The notes under the pieces were generated by a model that saw nothing but the letters and a program-made list of their open reading frames with translations, did not search any database and was not told where the DNA came from. DNA of 64,000 nt, from positions 5,029,501 through 5,093,500 of the forward strand of contig NC_012914.1 in NCBI RefSeq assembly GCF_000023585.1. Reading direction: 5' to 3'. Shown here one piece after another: positions 1 through 7,524 of the stretch; within the stretch, counting starts at the first letter, position 1; each line of letters starts with the position of its first letter. Position numbers and translations under genes: made by a program. This DNA comes from Paenibacillus sp. JDR-2 (GTDB lineage: Bacteria; Bacillota; Bacilli; Paenibacillales; Paenibacillaceae).

Positions 1-583
1 CGGCATGGAGGGTCATAAAGCCAAGCCCGCGATCCTTGTCCGTTAAAGCCCGCTTCATGGCCTCCAGCGCATGCTTCTCATTAAGAGGCTCCAGCTGGAA
101 CAGCGTTGAGCGGGACAGGAGCGCCCCGTTCACATGATGGAACGGATTCTCCGTCGTTGCCCCGATAAATATAATGATCCCCTGCTCAACGGCCGGCAGC
201 AGCGCGTCTTGCCTGGACGTGTTAAACCGGTGAACCTCATCGAGAAACAAAATCGTTTTTTTGCCGTACATCAGCTTATTTGTCTTCGCCGTGTCAATGA
301 CTTCCCTGACGTCCTTCACCGACGCGTCTACCGCGTTCAGCTTCACGAACTCCCCTGCTGTCCGTTTTGAGATTATATTCGCGAGCGTGGTTTTGCCGCA
401 GCCCGGAGGGCCGTACAGCAAGATCGACGATACCTGGTCGCCTTCTATCGCCCTGCGCAGCAGCTTGCCCGCTCCAATGATATGCTCTTGTCCGATATAG
501 TCATCCAGCGTCTCCGGCCGCATCCGGTCGGCAAGCAGTCTTGCCCGCGGCGTCTCCGCCTCCTGATAGGAGAATAAGTCCAT
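1..583 (-). CDS. rarA: Replication-associated recombination protein A, 5' part (truncated by window edge)
   Basis: Reading the minus strand from ATG at 583 gives a clamp-loader-like AAA+ ATPase that runs off the window edge after about 194 residues. Walker A is GPPGCGKT (residues 58-65), Walker B is LFLDEVHRF (about 112-120) and the sensor-1 region is GATTENP (141-147). This arrangement is characteristic of RarA/MgsA (YrvN in B. subtilis), which acts at stalled replication forks and interacts with SSB and the replisome. An AAGG-type ribosome-binding site lies about 10 bases upstream of the start. The C-terminal tetramerisation region is outside the window, so completeness cannot be judged. 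The gene is divergent from the acyltransferase/chemoreceptor pair that begins at 869. Confidence 0.93.
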   Translation of the reverse strand, partial: MDLFSYQEAETPRARLLADRMRPETLDDYIGQEHIIGAGKLLRRAIEGDQVSSILLYGPPGCGKTTLANIISKRTAGEFVKLNAVDASVKDVREVIDTAKTNKLMYGKKTILFLDEVHRFNTSRQDALLPAVEQGIIIFIGATTENPFHHVNGALLSRSTLFQLEPLNEKHALEAMKRALTDKDRGLGFMTLHA

Positions 584-868
584 TATAAAGTCACAACCTT
601 TTTACCTGCATAAATACGTTACTATGATGATAGCATACTCGCACATACGTTCGCCACCATCCGGAAATGGGACCGTTGCCATATTTTTTTGTTAAAACCT
701 AGTTAATTTGTAGGTATTACTATAATATTTTACTACTAAAAATCCGATATAAATCGCAGGAATATATTTCCTTTGTCATGCCGCGCAAAGCGAATGACAA
801 GCCATGAGAGGGAACTTAAAGAGATAAAAAAACATTAGACAGAGAGAGAGGATAAGGAGAGTTGTGTT
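584..868. other. Divergent intergenic region with a leader hairpin (773-800)
   Basis: This 285-base gap separates rarA (minus) from the plus-strand gene at 869. It is AT-rich around 690-760. In the plus-strand leader TTGTCAT (773-779) can pair with ATGACAA (794-800) around a 14-base loop, and TTCC just before it can pair with GGAA just after. I cannot match this to a known riboswitch. TATAAT-like hexamers are present near 720 but without a convincing -35 partner, so no promoter is called. Confidence 0.35.
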
Positions 869-1438
869 TTGTTCAAATCTGTGAAGAGCGAGTGGGAATT
901 AGCGGTGTTCAACAGCATTTGGGTCTCGGTATGGGAGGAAAAGGGCTATGAGCTCGAGCATGCGGCACAGGTCGTCGAACGTTACCTGGCTGTAGCCGAG
1001 GATGGACAATTCGTAGGAACGTCCGAAATTAAGCCTTACCTGCCCGGCCTTAACGAGATCGATACGGTCGCTCCTTTCCAACAGCATTTCAAAATCACCC
1101 AAGATCCCACCCGCGTAGCGGAAATCGATAAAATCGCAGTCTTGCAGCATTATAGAGGACAGCAGCCGATCTCGGATTTATTATCTTCCGCCGTATACTG
1201 TGCCGAGAAGTACCATTTCCGCTATTTTATATCGCTGCTGGAGCCCGTATTCTACCGTGCTCTACGAATCACCTTCCGTGTTCCGATGGAAAAGGTCGGC
1301 GGCAAAACCTTTTACAAGGGGGATGACGTCATTCCCGTTATTTTCGACATGGAGTCCATTTACCGCAATAAAGAGGAATACAAATGGCTGGTCTACCCGG
1401 CCGCATCGCATACCAGATCTGCCAGCAGAGCTATGTAA
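869..1438 (+). CDS. GNAT-fold acyltransferase-like protein
   Basis: A 189-residue protein starting at TTG (869), with AAGGAG about ten bases upstream. The central part reads like a GNAT/acyl-homoserine-lactone-synthase-type fold: EIDKIAVLQHYRG (about residues 91-103) resembles the beta4 and acyl-CoA-binding region, followed by helix-rich sequence, LEPVFYRAL, and the end pattern VPMEKVG then DDVIPVIFDM. There is no signal peptide or membrane segment, so it should be cytosolic. It is followed after 39 bases by a chemoreceptor gene, suggesting co-transcription. The fold family is inferred from motif spacing, not from a search. Substrate and acyl donor are unknown; a LuxI/FeeM-like N-acyl-amino-acid synthase is one possibility, an ordinary acetyltransferase another. 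Confidence 0.6.
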   Translation: MFKSVKSEWELAVFNSIWVSVWEEKGYELEHAAQVVERYLAVAEDGQFVGTSEIKPYLPGLNEIDTVAPFQQHFKITQDPTRVAEIDKIAVLQHYRGQQPISDLLSSAVYCAEKYHFRYFISLLEPVFYRALRITFRVPMEKVGGKTFYKGDDVIPVIFDMESIYRNKEEYKWLVYPAASHTRSASRAM

Positions 1439-1477
1439 GCACTATAAAACCACTGTGTAAAGGTAGAGATCACGACT

Positions 1478-2965
1478 ATGACCAAAGATCAGCTTATACT
1501 CGACAAACGGAATCGCTTATTTGTAAAAATTTTATGGGGACTGCTTGCCCTAGGCCTTCTCGCCGATGTAGGCGCAGGTCTCGGGAGCGATATGATTATT
1601 TTGCTGGCTGTCGTTGGCCTCATCAGCTGCGGCTTGGCAACCTTGATGACTTACAAGCGGATTATGATCCAGTACATTATGTATGTCGTCCCGGTCATTC
1701 TAACCGCCTTAACGGTGCTGCTGATCGTATCCGATCCGCATCCGATTATTAGTACATACTTCCTCGTCTACGTCAACATTGCCGTCATGACGCTTTATGC
1801 GGATTACAAGCCTATCATTTTCACCGGCGTGCTCGGCATGGGCGTCAGCACGTACATTTTCCTGGATCCCGATTTGCAGAAGCAGTTATTCCCGAATGAT
1901 TCCCTGCTCTATCTGTTCCTATATCTGATCTTTGCGACGGTCGCGCTCTCCTTCTCCGCGAAATTCAGTCAACGCCTGCAGTCCGATGTTACAAGCGAGC
2001 GGCGCGAAGCGCTGGAAGCGAAGGAGCTTACCGAAAAGGTGGTCGAGAAGCTCAAATCGATGATTCTTATTCTTGGCGAATTCAGTAACGAGCAAAAAGG
2101 CACCGTCGAATCGACCGGCAAAATCTCGCGCGAGGTCACCACTACCTTTGCGGAAATGTCCGCTTCCATTGAGAAGCAGACCAGCATGGTGCTTAACGTC
2201 AGCGATTCTGCCCACACGATTGAAACGGCCGTCTCCCAGCTTCGTGAAGGATCATCACAGTTGCAGCAGTATTCCGCGGATACGGCCGGGCTTACCGTTG
2301 AAGGCAATGAGCTGATCCAGACTTTAACAACGGATGTGAACAGCGTCAAGGCGATTATCGCCCAGACCGTTTCCCTGATGGAGCAGTTGATTGAGCAGAA
2401 CGAGCAAGTAAGCTCGATCGTTGGCTCGATCCGGGAGATTTCCGAGCAGACGAATCTTCTGTCCTTGAATGCGGCTATCGAAGCTGCCCGTGCCGGCGAG
2501 CATGGCCGAGGTTTTGCCGTTGTTGCCGGCGAGGTTCGCAAGCTCGCTGATAACGCGCATATTGCAGCCGGCGAGATTACGAACATTCTGAGCACTATCC
2601 ATGCGTCGGTTACAGCCGTCAGCGAGCAGGTGCATCTCGGTCAGCAGGCCGTTGATACCAGCTACGAGGCATCGCAAAAGGTAGAGGGCATTATCAAGCG
2701 GATTAACAGCAATACCGAGCAGGTTAAGCAGCAGTCCGATACCGTCGGCGAATCCTCCAAACAGCTCTATGACCAGTACTCCTCTATCGCGGGCGAGATG
2801 ACGGGTATGGCCGCCATAACCGAGCAGAATATGGCATCCGTTGAAGAGGTTTGCGCGAGCATGGAAACGCAGGATGTGAAGATCGGCCATCTTGTGGAAG
2901 GTTACGCGCAGCTGGATGTCCTGATCTCCGAGCTTAAACAGTTGGTAGAGCCAACAAGAAAATAA
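1478..2965 (+). CDS. Methyl-accepting chemotaxis protein with polytopic membrane sensor
   Basis: A 495-residue chemoreceptor. Residues about 15-165 form roughly six hydrophobic segments with only short loops and no large extracellular ligand-binding domain. No obvious HAMP domain follows; a coiled coil begins near 170. The cytoplasmic signalling domain is clear, with the highly conserved hairpin tip EISEQTNLLSLNAAIEAARA followed by GEHGRGFAVVAGEVRKLA, which contacts CheA and CheW. The short-loop membrane sensor suggests sensing within or close to the bilayer. It probably shares a transcript with the acyltransferase gene 39 bases upstream and ends at the terminator at 2976-3008. No C-terminal CheR/CheB docking pentapeptide is visible. 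Confidence 0.93.
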   Translation: MTKDQLILDKRNRLFVKILWGLLALGLLADVGAGLGSDMIILLAVVGLISCGLATLMTYKRIMIQYIMYVVPVILTALTVLLIVSDPHPIISTYFLVYVNIAVMTLYADYKPIIFTGVLGMGVSTYIFLDPDLQKQLFPNDSLLYLFLYLIFATVALSFSAKFSQRLQSDVTSERREALEAKELTEKVVEKLKSMILILGEFSNEQKGTVESTGKISREVTTTFAEMSASIEKQTSMVLNVSDSAHTIETAVSQLREGSSQLQQYSADTAGLTVEGNELIQTLTTDVNSVKAIIAQTVSLMEQLIEQNEQVSSIVGSIREISEQTNLLSLNAAIEAARAGEHGRGFAVVAGEVRKLADNAHIAAGEITNILSTIHASVTAVSEQVHLGQQAVDTSYEASQKVEGIIKRINSNTEQVKQQSDTVGESSKQLYDQYSSIAGEMTGMAAITEQNMASVEEVCASMETQDVKIGHLVEGYAQLDVLISELKQLVEPTRK

Positions 2966-2975
2966 CTTTAACGAC

Positions 2976-3008
2976 AAACCGTAAGCGGATTACCGCTCGC
3001 GGTTTTTT
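2976..3008 (+). terminator. Rho-independent terminator of the chemoreceptor operon
   Basis: AAACCG (2976-2981) and AGCGG pair with CCGCT and CGGTTT across a short ATTA loop, with a small internal mismatch, and a run of T residues follows. It lies 11 bases after the chemoreceptor stop codon. Confidence 0.85.
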
Positions 3009-3049
3009 TCTACTAACAGCCCCGTCCATTAATTACTTCCCATAGTAAA

Positions 3050-3079
3050 TCGACAAAAAAATACAAAGCTTGATATAAT
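3050..3079 (+). promoter_or_regulatory. Putative sigma-A promoter for the GGDEF-EAL gene
   Basis: TCGACA (3050-3055) and TATAAT (3074-3079) are separated by 18 bases. They lie about 40 bases before the ATG at 3119 and just after the preceding terminator, so the following gene appears to be its own transcription unit. Confidence 0.6.
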
Positions 3080-3118
3080 GATTCAACATACATAGTTGCA
3101 GGTGGGCGGAATACTTAT

Positions 3119-6100
3119 ATGAGTTTATTTAAGCTGGATTTCTTGAAGAGAAATAAGAGACAAGAGGATATCCCGATTCTATCCGAATGGTTTAATACGA
3201 CCATGTTTGATTTTCGGTCAGACATCTTCCTGCTGTTCGATCACAACGGAAGGCTGATTGAAGCAAACCAGGCCTTTACGGATACATTAGGTTACTCCCT
3301 GGAAGAGTTCAAGCATTTGACCTACGGTTCCCTGTTACCGGGCAATCAAAGGCAACGGGCAAAGGAGCACTTTCAGAAGCTGCTGCATGGCGAAATTCAA
3401 ATCTTTGAAATCCGCGTTCTTCATAAAACAGGCCAATTCATCGACCTGACGGTTACCGCTTTTCCAAGAAAGTTGAACGATGCAATCGATGGTTTCTATG
3501 CTATTGCGAAGGATCTATCGGATATTAAGTTAATGGAGCAGCGTTATATTACCCTGTTAAAAAATATGTTCAGCGCGGCCTTTATCATCGATTTGCAGGG
3601 CAACATCCTTGACGTGAATGATGCGGCCGTTAAATTAACCGGCTACAACAAGCAGGAGCATGTCCACTTTAGTCAATTTATTAATCCTGAGGACCTTGAG
3701 CAAGCGATGGCTTATAATCAGAGGGCTCTTGAAGGCGAGACTTTGTCTTTTCAAATATCCATTCTTCACAAAAACGGGCATAACGTAGATGTCATGACTA
3801 CCCTATCTCCTATCTATATGCATGATCAAATTACGGGCATCATCGGAATAAGCAACGATATCTCGGATGAAACAAGAAACAAGCAATTATTTCAGATTAA
3901 CAAACAACGTTACGAATCCCTGTTCGAACAAAACCCCGATGCGATCTCTTACTTTGATCTGAACGGCAACTTTATGGATTGCAACTCCGCGCTTGAAAAT
4001 ATATTAGGCTACTCCAGAGAGGAATTATTATATTCCAACTATAGTCATTTAGTTGCCGAATATGAACGGGATAGAGCCCGCTTTTATTTCGATCAGGCCC
4101 TGCAGGGTACGGTTCAGAGCTATGAACTGGTATGCCTGCATAAGCAAGGACACCTCGTCTACATGAAATTGACGAAGCTCCCCATCACGGTTGATAACCG
4201 TATCGTCGGGATTTATTCCATCGCCAAGGATATCACAACGAAAAAACAAGCCGAGAATGCCCTTATCGAAGCCGAATCCAAATACCGCAGCCTCGTGGAA
4301 AAATCGATTGTGGGCGTCTATATCATTCAAAAAAATATCATCTTGTATGCCAATCCCTATCTGATAGACATGCTTGGTTATAAAGAAGCGATTATCGGAA
4401 TGAGCATTTGGGACATTGTTTACCCGGACGATTATTCGGTTGTAAAACAAAACATTCAAATCCTGTATAACGAAACGGATGCCATCCGCCATCCTCTCCG
4501 CGTGTTAACGGCGGAAGGGAAGTTGCTTGATGTCGAGATGTATTCCAACCGGATTATGTATCAAGGATCCCCTGCCGTCATTGGTACCATCCTTGATGTA
4601 ACGGAGCGGAAAAGAGCCGAGGAATTGAATGCTTTTCTCGCCTATCACGACTCCTTAACCGAGCTGCCCAACCGGAGAAAGTTCGAAGAGATGCTGGAGA
4701 ATGCCTTGGAAACAGCCAAGACTGCCCGGCGCCATTTCGCGGTCATGTATCTCGACATGGACCGTTTCAAATATATCAATGATTCATTAGGACATGCCGT
4801 TGGAGACCAGCTGTTGATTGCCTTCTCCAAACGGTTGCAGGAGCAGATTAGGGAAACCGATTTTGCGGCAAGAATGGGCGGGGATGAATTTACCGTCATT
4901 CTCCCGCATATCCGGGACAATAACAGCGCGATCGAGGTCGCGAGGCGTATTATCGAGAGGACCCGGGAGCCTTTTTATATCGAGGATTACGAGCTCTTTA
5001 TCACAACGAGCATAGGGATCAGCATCTACCCTAACGACGGGGACGACTCTTCAACTCTGATGAAAAATGCCGACTCCGCCCTTTTTCGGGCTAAAGACCT
5101 TGGGAAAAACGGTTATCAGATTTTCACCTCCTCGATGAACGTACAGACCTATAAAGTCTTTACGCTGGAGAAGGATCTACGGAAGGCCATCCAGCGCGAT
5201 GAGCTCGAAATGTATTATCAGCCCAAGGTGAATATCCATACGGGCGAAATTGTAGGCGCCGAGGCGCTAATCAGGTGGAATCATCCCGAATGGGGACTGG
5301 TATCTCCCAATGAGTTCATACCGATATCGGAAGAAACCGGATTAATCTTATCCCTTGGCAATTGGGTTAAACGGACGGTATGCCGGCAAAACAAAGAGTG
5401 GCAGCTAGCCGGCCTGAAGCCTATTCCGATCTCGATTAATGTAACGGCCAAACGGTTTTTATCCAAAGATTTTATGGATGCCATTCAGCAGATTTTAGCC
5501 GAGACCGGGCTGGAACCCCATTACTTGGAGATTGAAATTACGGAATCCTCTCTGCTTGAAAATGCGGAAACGGTCATGCATACCCTTGATTCGCTGAACA
5601 AGCTTGGCGTTACCATCTCGCTTGACGACTTTGGAACGGGCTACTCATCCCTATCCTATCTGAAACGGTTTAAGCATACGATCAACATTCTGAAGATTGA
5701 CCGGTCGTTTATTCACGACTTGCATCAAGGCAGCGACGATAATGCCATTATCAGCGCGATTATCCAATTGGCCCAGCATATGAACATGTCCGTTGTCGCG
5801 GAAGGGGTAGAGACCGGAGAGCAGCTTCATATTCTCAAGCTTCTGAAATGCGATCTGGTTCAAGGCTACTTGTTCAGCAGACCCGTGCAAGCCGAAGCGT
5901 TTGCCCAATTGTTAAAGCGCGGATCCCTGACTCCCCTTATTAAAGGGGCAGAGGCTCCATTCGAGAACAGGCGGGCCTATTTCCGGATTCATCTTCCGCA
6001 CCCTATCAGCGCTTTAATGACCGTCATCGAGATCAACGGGAGAAGCATTGAGCTTGGCAAAACGGAAATCGTCATTGAAAATATAGGAGCCGGAGGCTTA

Positions 6101-6406
6101 CGTTTCTTGTCCTCCATCCAGCATGCCGTCCATCCCGGAATCCTGCTGGAGATCGAAGTCCAGCTTCTCCATAAAACCTTTAAGCTATACGGCAAGGTTG
6201 TCTGGTTGAATGAACTGGAACCCGGCATTTATCAGTACGGCTTGGAATTCCAAATCAGCGACAACGAAAGAACGCCGCTAACCCGTGTCCTCCACGCGTT
6301 ATCCGTACAGCTCATGAAGAACACCATCGTTCCCGGCTGCAGATTTATAAAAGAAGACAGCGTTCAATACCTGCGTGCTTTCTCCGACCATCGTTCCTCC
6401 CTCTAA
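3119..6406 (+). CDS. Four-PAS GGDEF-EAL-PilZ cyclic-di-GMP turnover protein
   Basis: A 1095-residue soluble protein. Four consecutive PAS domains occupy about residues 25-500, each with the LLGYS/LGYK-type helix and the LHKTG/LHKNG strand. A GGDEF domain follows, with intact MGGDEF (586-591) and an upstream inhibitory-site motif RETD (578-581). The EAL domain starts with EALIRW (715) and keeps DDFGTGYSSL, KIDRSF, EGVET and QGYLFSRP, so both diguanylate cyclase and phosphodiesterase residues look intact. The C-terminal part (about 945-1070) resembles a PilZ c-di-GMP receptor with RAYFR (952-956); its second motif reads NIGAGG instead of the usual D/NxSxxG. Both catalytic activities and a product sensor on one chain suggest a switchable enzyme. 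The gene is monocistronic, flanked by its own promoter and terminator. Confidence 0.95.
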   Translation: MSLFKLDFLKRNKRQEDIPILSEWFNTTMFDFRSDIFLLFDHNGRLIEANQAFTDTLGYSLEEFKHLTYGSLLPGNQRQRAKEHFQKLLHGEIQIFEIRVLHKTGQFIDLTVTAFPRKLNDAIDGFYAIAKDLSDIKLMEQRYITLLKNMFSAAFIIDLQGNILDVNDAAVKLTGYNKQEHVHFSQFINPEDLEQAMAYNQRALEGETLSFQISILHKNGHNVDVMTTLSPIYMHDQITGIIGISNDISDETRNKQLFQINKQRYESLFEQNPDAISYFDLNGNFMDCNSALENILGYSREELLYSNYSHLVAEYERDRARFYFDQALQGTVQSYELVCLHKQGHLVYMKLTKLPITVDNRIVGIYSIAKDITTKKQAENALIEAESKYRSLVEKSIVGVYIIQKNIILYANPYLIDMLGYKEAIIGMSIWDIVYPDDYSVVKQNIQILYNETDAIRHPLRVLTAEGKLLDVEMYSNRIMYQGSPAVIGTILDVTERKRAEELNAFLAYHDSLTELPNRRKFEEMLENALETAKTARRHFAVMYLDMDRFKYINDSLGHAVGDQLLIAFSKRLQEQIRETDFAARMGGDEFTVILPHIRDNNSAIEVARRIIERTREPFYIEDYELFITTSIGISIYPNDGDDSSTLMKNADSALFRAKDLGKNGYQIFTSSMNVQTYKVFTLEKDLRKAIQRDELEMYYQPKVNIHTGEIVGAEALIRWNHPEWGLVSPNEFIPISEETGLILSLGNWVKRTVCRQNKEWQLAGLKPIPISINVTAKRFLSKDFMDAIQQILAETGLEPHYLEIEITESSLLENAETVMHTLDSLNKLGVTISLDDFGTGYSSLSYLKRFKHTINILKIDRSFIHDLHQGSDDNAIISAIIQLAQHMNMSVVAEGVETGEQLHILKLLKCDLVQGYLFSRPVQAEAFAQLLKRGSLTPLIKGAEAPFENRRAYFRIHLPHPISALMTVIEINGRSIELGKTEIVIENIGAGGLRFLSSIQHAVHPGILLEIEVQLLHKTFKLYGKVVWLNELEPGIYQYGLEFQISDNERTPLTRVLHALSVQLMKNTIVPGCRFIKEDSVQYLRAFSDHRSSL

Positions 6407-6414
6407 TCCCAAAG

Positions 6415-6450
6415 AGAACCGCAAGCGAATCTCCGCTTGCGGTTCTTTCT
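6415..6450 (+). terminator. Strong rho-independent terminator after the GGDEF-EAL gene
   Basis: AGAACCGCAAGCG (6415-6427) pairs perfectly with CGCTTGCGGTTCT (6434-6446) around a 6-base loop and is followed by a T-rich stretch. It begins 9 bases after the stop codon. Confidence 0.92.
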
Positions 6451-6493
6451 GTCCCCTCCCCCGCAGGATCTTTTGGCACTGCCCTTTTCTTTT

Positions 6494-6644
6494 GATGCTG
6501 TGGGATTGGAGGAAAAGAATCTCCTGGAAGAGCGTAGCGCTTGCCTTTGGAATCGTGAATTTACATTAAAAAATTGATTCAGAGAGTCACGATTCCAACA
6601 GCAACTGGAAGGAGATCCTTTTCTGTAAATCCCATCTCAGCATC
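6494..6644. repeat. Long imperfect palindrome, copy A of an interspersed hairpin repeat
   Basis: The outer arms are GATGCTG (6494-6500) and CAGCATC (6638-6644), then GGGATT and AATCCC, then AGAATCTCCT and AGGAGATCC with few mismatches. Near the apex GGAATCGTGA pairs with TCACGATTCC. Internal sequence GAAGAGCGTAGCG resembles GAAGCGTTAGCG in the copies at 53.1-53.5 kb. It lies between the converging GGDEF-EAL gene and tcdA, inside the two terminators, so it is not needed as a terminator for either. It could be a non-autonomous mobile element or a structured RNA; there is no open reading frame in it. Confidence 0.65.
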
Positions 6645-6648
6645 AACC

Positions 6649-6680
6649 AAAATAAAAAGGCCGCCCCAAAGGACAGCCTT
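6649..6680 (-). terminator. Terminator of the hisS-aspS-tcdA operon
   Basis: On the minus strand AAGGCTGTCC pairs with GGGCGGCCTT (two G-U pairs) around TTTG and is followed by a T-rich run. It starts 4 bases after the tcdA stop codon. Confidence 0.88.
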
Positions 6681-6684
6681 TCCA

Positions 6685-7440
6685 CTACACTTCTATACCA
6701 TTCGTCGCCAAAAGATCCTGCACCACTACGCTTACCATGATAAGCCCGGCAACAGGGGGCACAAAGGCGTTGCTCGCAGGCGGCTGCTTCGCTTTACGGA
6801 TCTCCGGAGCATTCTCCGGTACGATACGCTGCGTCACATCCTCACGAGGCTTCTTGGGCAACTCGTCGGAGAAGACAACCTTCACGCCTTTCTTGATGCC
6901 ATCCTTGCGCAGCTTCGTGCGTACGACGCGTGCGATTGGATCCGTATGCGTCTTCGAGATGTCCGCAACCTTGAATCTCGTTGGATCCATCTTGTTGGCC
7001 GCACCCATGCTGGAGATGATCGGAATTTTCCGCTCAAGGCATTCCTTAATCAGATGGACTTTATACGAGATGGTGTCCGAAGCATCCACGACATAATCAA
7101 GGTCATAAGCGAACAGCTGCTCATACGTCTCTTCCGTATAGAACATCCTTAGCGAGATGACATCGCATTCCGGATTAATCAGCTTAATCCGGTCGCGCAT
7201 CAGATCAGCCTTCGGTTGTCCTACCGTTGTTGTGAGCGCATGAATCTGGCGGTTCACGTTTGTAATATCAACAACATCCTTATCGATCAGGATGATCCGG
7301 CCTACACCGGTCCGGGCAAGAGCCTCTGCCGCGATGGAGCCTACGCCGCCAATGCCAAGCACGGCGACGGTACTCCCTTTCATCACGCCTAGGCCTTCCG
7401 GGCCAATCGCAAGCTCGGTACGAGAAAATTGATGCAGCAT
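6685..7440 (-). CDS. tcdA: tRNA threonylcarbamoyladenosine dehydratase TcdA
   Basis: A 251-residue ThiF/E1-like ATP-dependent enzyme that converts t6A37 of ANN-decoding tRNAs to the cyclic form ct6A. The start MLHQFSRTELAIG matches the family N-terminus known from B. subtilis YrvM; the ATG at 7440 has AGGGGGCGG about nine bases upstream, whereas the longer frame reaching 7473 would run into the leader hairpin. The nucleotide-binding loop GIGGVGS is at residues 29-35, followed by DKDVVDITNVNRQ, the ATP-contact region of this superfamily. Later signatures YVVDASDTI, SSMGAANKMDPTRF and KAKQPPASNAFVPPVAG are also family-like. It is the last gene of the hisS-aspS-tcdA unit and so probably shares T-box control. 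Confidence 0.93.
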   Translation of the reverse strand: MLHQFSRTELAIGPEGLGVMKGSTVAVLGIGGVGSIAAEALARTGVGRIILIDKDVVDITNVNRQIHALTTTVGQPKADLMRDRIKLINPECDVISLRMFYTEETYEQLFAYDLDYVVDASDTISYKVHLIKECLERKIPIISSMGAANKMDPTRFKVADISKTHTDPIARVVRTKLRKDGIKKGVKVVFSDELPKKPREDVTQRIVPENAPEIRKAKQPPASNAFVPPVAGLIMVSVVVQDLLATNGIEV

Positions 7441-7455
7441 AATTCGTTGCCGCCC

Positions 7456-7523
7456 CCTAAAAAGAATTGTCACCTAAACAGCCTTATGGCTGTTCGTGAT
7501 GATTCTTACATCGAAAGCATAAG
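7456..7523 (-). repeat. Leader hairpin cassette upstream of tcdA (single copy)
   Basis: Read on the minus strand, an AAGAATCATC arm and an ATTCTTTTTAGG arm flank an inner hairpin built on AACAGCC/GGCTGTT. The element fills the aspS-tcdA gap almost exactly, and its AGGGGG end supplies the tcdA ribosome-binding site. Its outer parts match the 53-bp units at 10613-10789 and the element at 20820-20870, but the apex differs. Confidence 0.7.
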
Positions 7524-7524
7524 C

